Assembly: GCA_900542145.1 (NCBI GenBank)
Contig: UQMF01000044.1
Coordinates: forward strand, 1-6,441
Length of the DNA stretch: 6,441 nt
DNA from: an uncultured Oscillospiraceae bacterium
GTDB lineage: Bacteria > Bacillota > Clostridia > Oscillospirales > Ruminococcaceae
Reading direction: 5' to 3'
The translations under genes were made by a program, and so were the position numbers. Under the pieces are notes generated by a model. The model searched no databases and was not told where the DNA came from. It saw only the letters and a program-made list of their open reading frames with translations. This document shows, piece after piece, positions 6,329 to 6,441 of the stretch. How positions within the stretch are numbered: position 1 is the stretch's first letter; each line of letters starts with the position of its first letter.

Positions 6329-6358
6329 AACGGGACTGCTATTGCAGCCCCGTTTTTT
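6329..6358 (+). terminator. Strong rho-independent terminator of the HPr-like operon
   Basis: A stem of about 11 bp (6329-6339 with 6344-6354, one A-C mismatch) closes a TATT loop and is followed by six T (6353-6358), 19 bases after the second HPr-like stop. On the minus strand the hairpin lacks a good T run, so it is a poor terminator for the convergent partial gene at 6373-6441. Confidence 0.88.
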
Positions 6359-6371
6359 ATTTACGCCGCTT

Positions 6372-6441
6372 ATCAGAAGCCGAATGTTGTTTTTACAAAG
6401 TTCACAAAAGCCTGACCCACAGTCTTAACAGCGCCTACAAT
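6372..6441 (-). repeat. Inverted repeat, right copy
   Basis: This is the reverse-complement partner of 1-70, with 66 of 70 bases matching. It is cut off by the window edge, so its true length is unknown. Confidence 0.85.
6373..6441 (-). CDS. C-terminal 22 codons of a paralogue of the left-edge gene (partial)
   Basis: Read on the minus strand, the frame enters from the right edge and stops at TGA 6375-6373. It ends VGQAFVNFVKTTFGF, identical over these 15 residues to the gene at 1-69. Over the visible 22 residues it differs only by Ile for Val at the first position and Thr for Ala at the seventh. Two of the four base differences are silent, consistent with selection on the peptide. Like its partner the tail is cationic, hydrophobic and probably amphipathic. 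It runs head-on toward the HPr-like operon, with 14 bases between its stop and that operon's terminator T run. The family is not recognised, and the N-terminal part is outside the window. Confidence 0.6.
   Translation of the reverse strand: MVGAVKTVGQAFVNFVKTTFGF

Noticed and set aside
1..6441. The terminal inverted repeats as ends of a transposon or integrative element.
   Set aside because: The repeats read as coding sequence ending at a stop codon, there is no transposase or integrase inside, and the enclosed genes are housekeeping genes. A target-site duplication cannot be checked at the window edges.

Overview
The window looks like chromosomal DNA of a Clostridia-class Firmicute, most likely a Ruminococcus-like member of the Oscillospiraceae. 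The evidence is the long single-chain clostridial-type PurL, the MtaB-type methylthiotransferase, short HPr-like proteins, AGGAGG-type ribosome binding sites, canonical sigma-A promoters and moderately GC-rich genes with AT-rich spacers. Genus is an inference; no rRNA or other marker is present.

Layout, left to right. Bases 1-69 (+) are the last 22 codons of a gene that enters from the left edge. Two hairpins follow: 88-116 ends that gene and 128-156 ends purL. purL (168-3863, -) is a complete 1231-residue FGAM synthase, transcribed alone from a TTGATT-17-TATAAT promoter. A weak terminator (3964-3983) separates it from a two-gene minus-strand operon: mtaB (4297-5580), then an acidic 98-residue protein of unknown function (3990-4286) whose ribosome binding site overlaps the mtaB stop codon. 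Back-to-back promoters at 5685-5749 drive mtaB leftwards and, rightwards, a pair of tandem HPr-like genes (5807-6040 and 6079-6309) ending at a strong terminator (6329-6358). Bases 6373-6441 (-) are the last 22 codons of a second partial gene.

The two edge genes are near-identical paralogues (65 of 69 bases, 20 of 22 residues), point inward at each other, and make the window edges an inverted repeat. Between them are ordinary housekeeping genes (purine synthesis, tRNA modification) and the unusual HPr-like pair. That pair has lost the His15 phosphotransfer site of HPr but kept the Ser46 regulatory box, a pattern reminiscent of Crh. The mtaB promoter carries a perfect 20-bp palindrome across its -10 and start region, a candidate operator.

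The most unusual points are the duplicated inward-facing peptide ends, the His-less tandem HPr-like proteins and the palindromic promoter. Nothing here shows a CRISPR array, transposase, tRNA, rRNA or a complete defence system.
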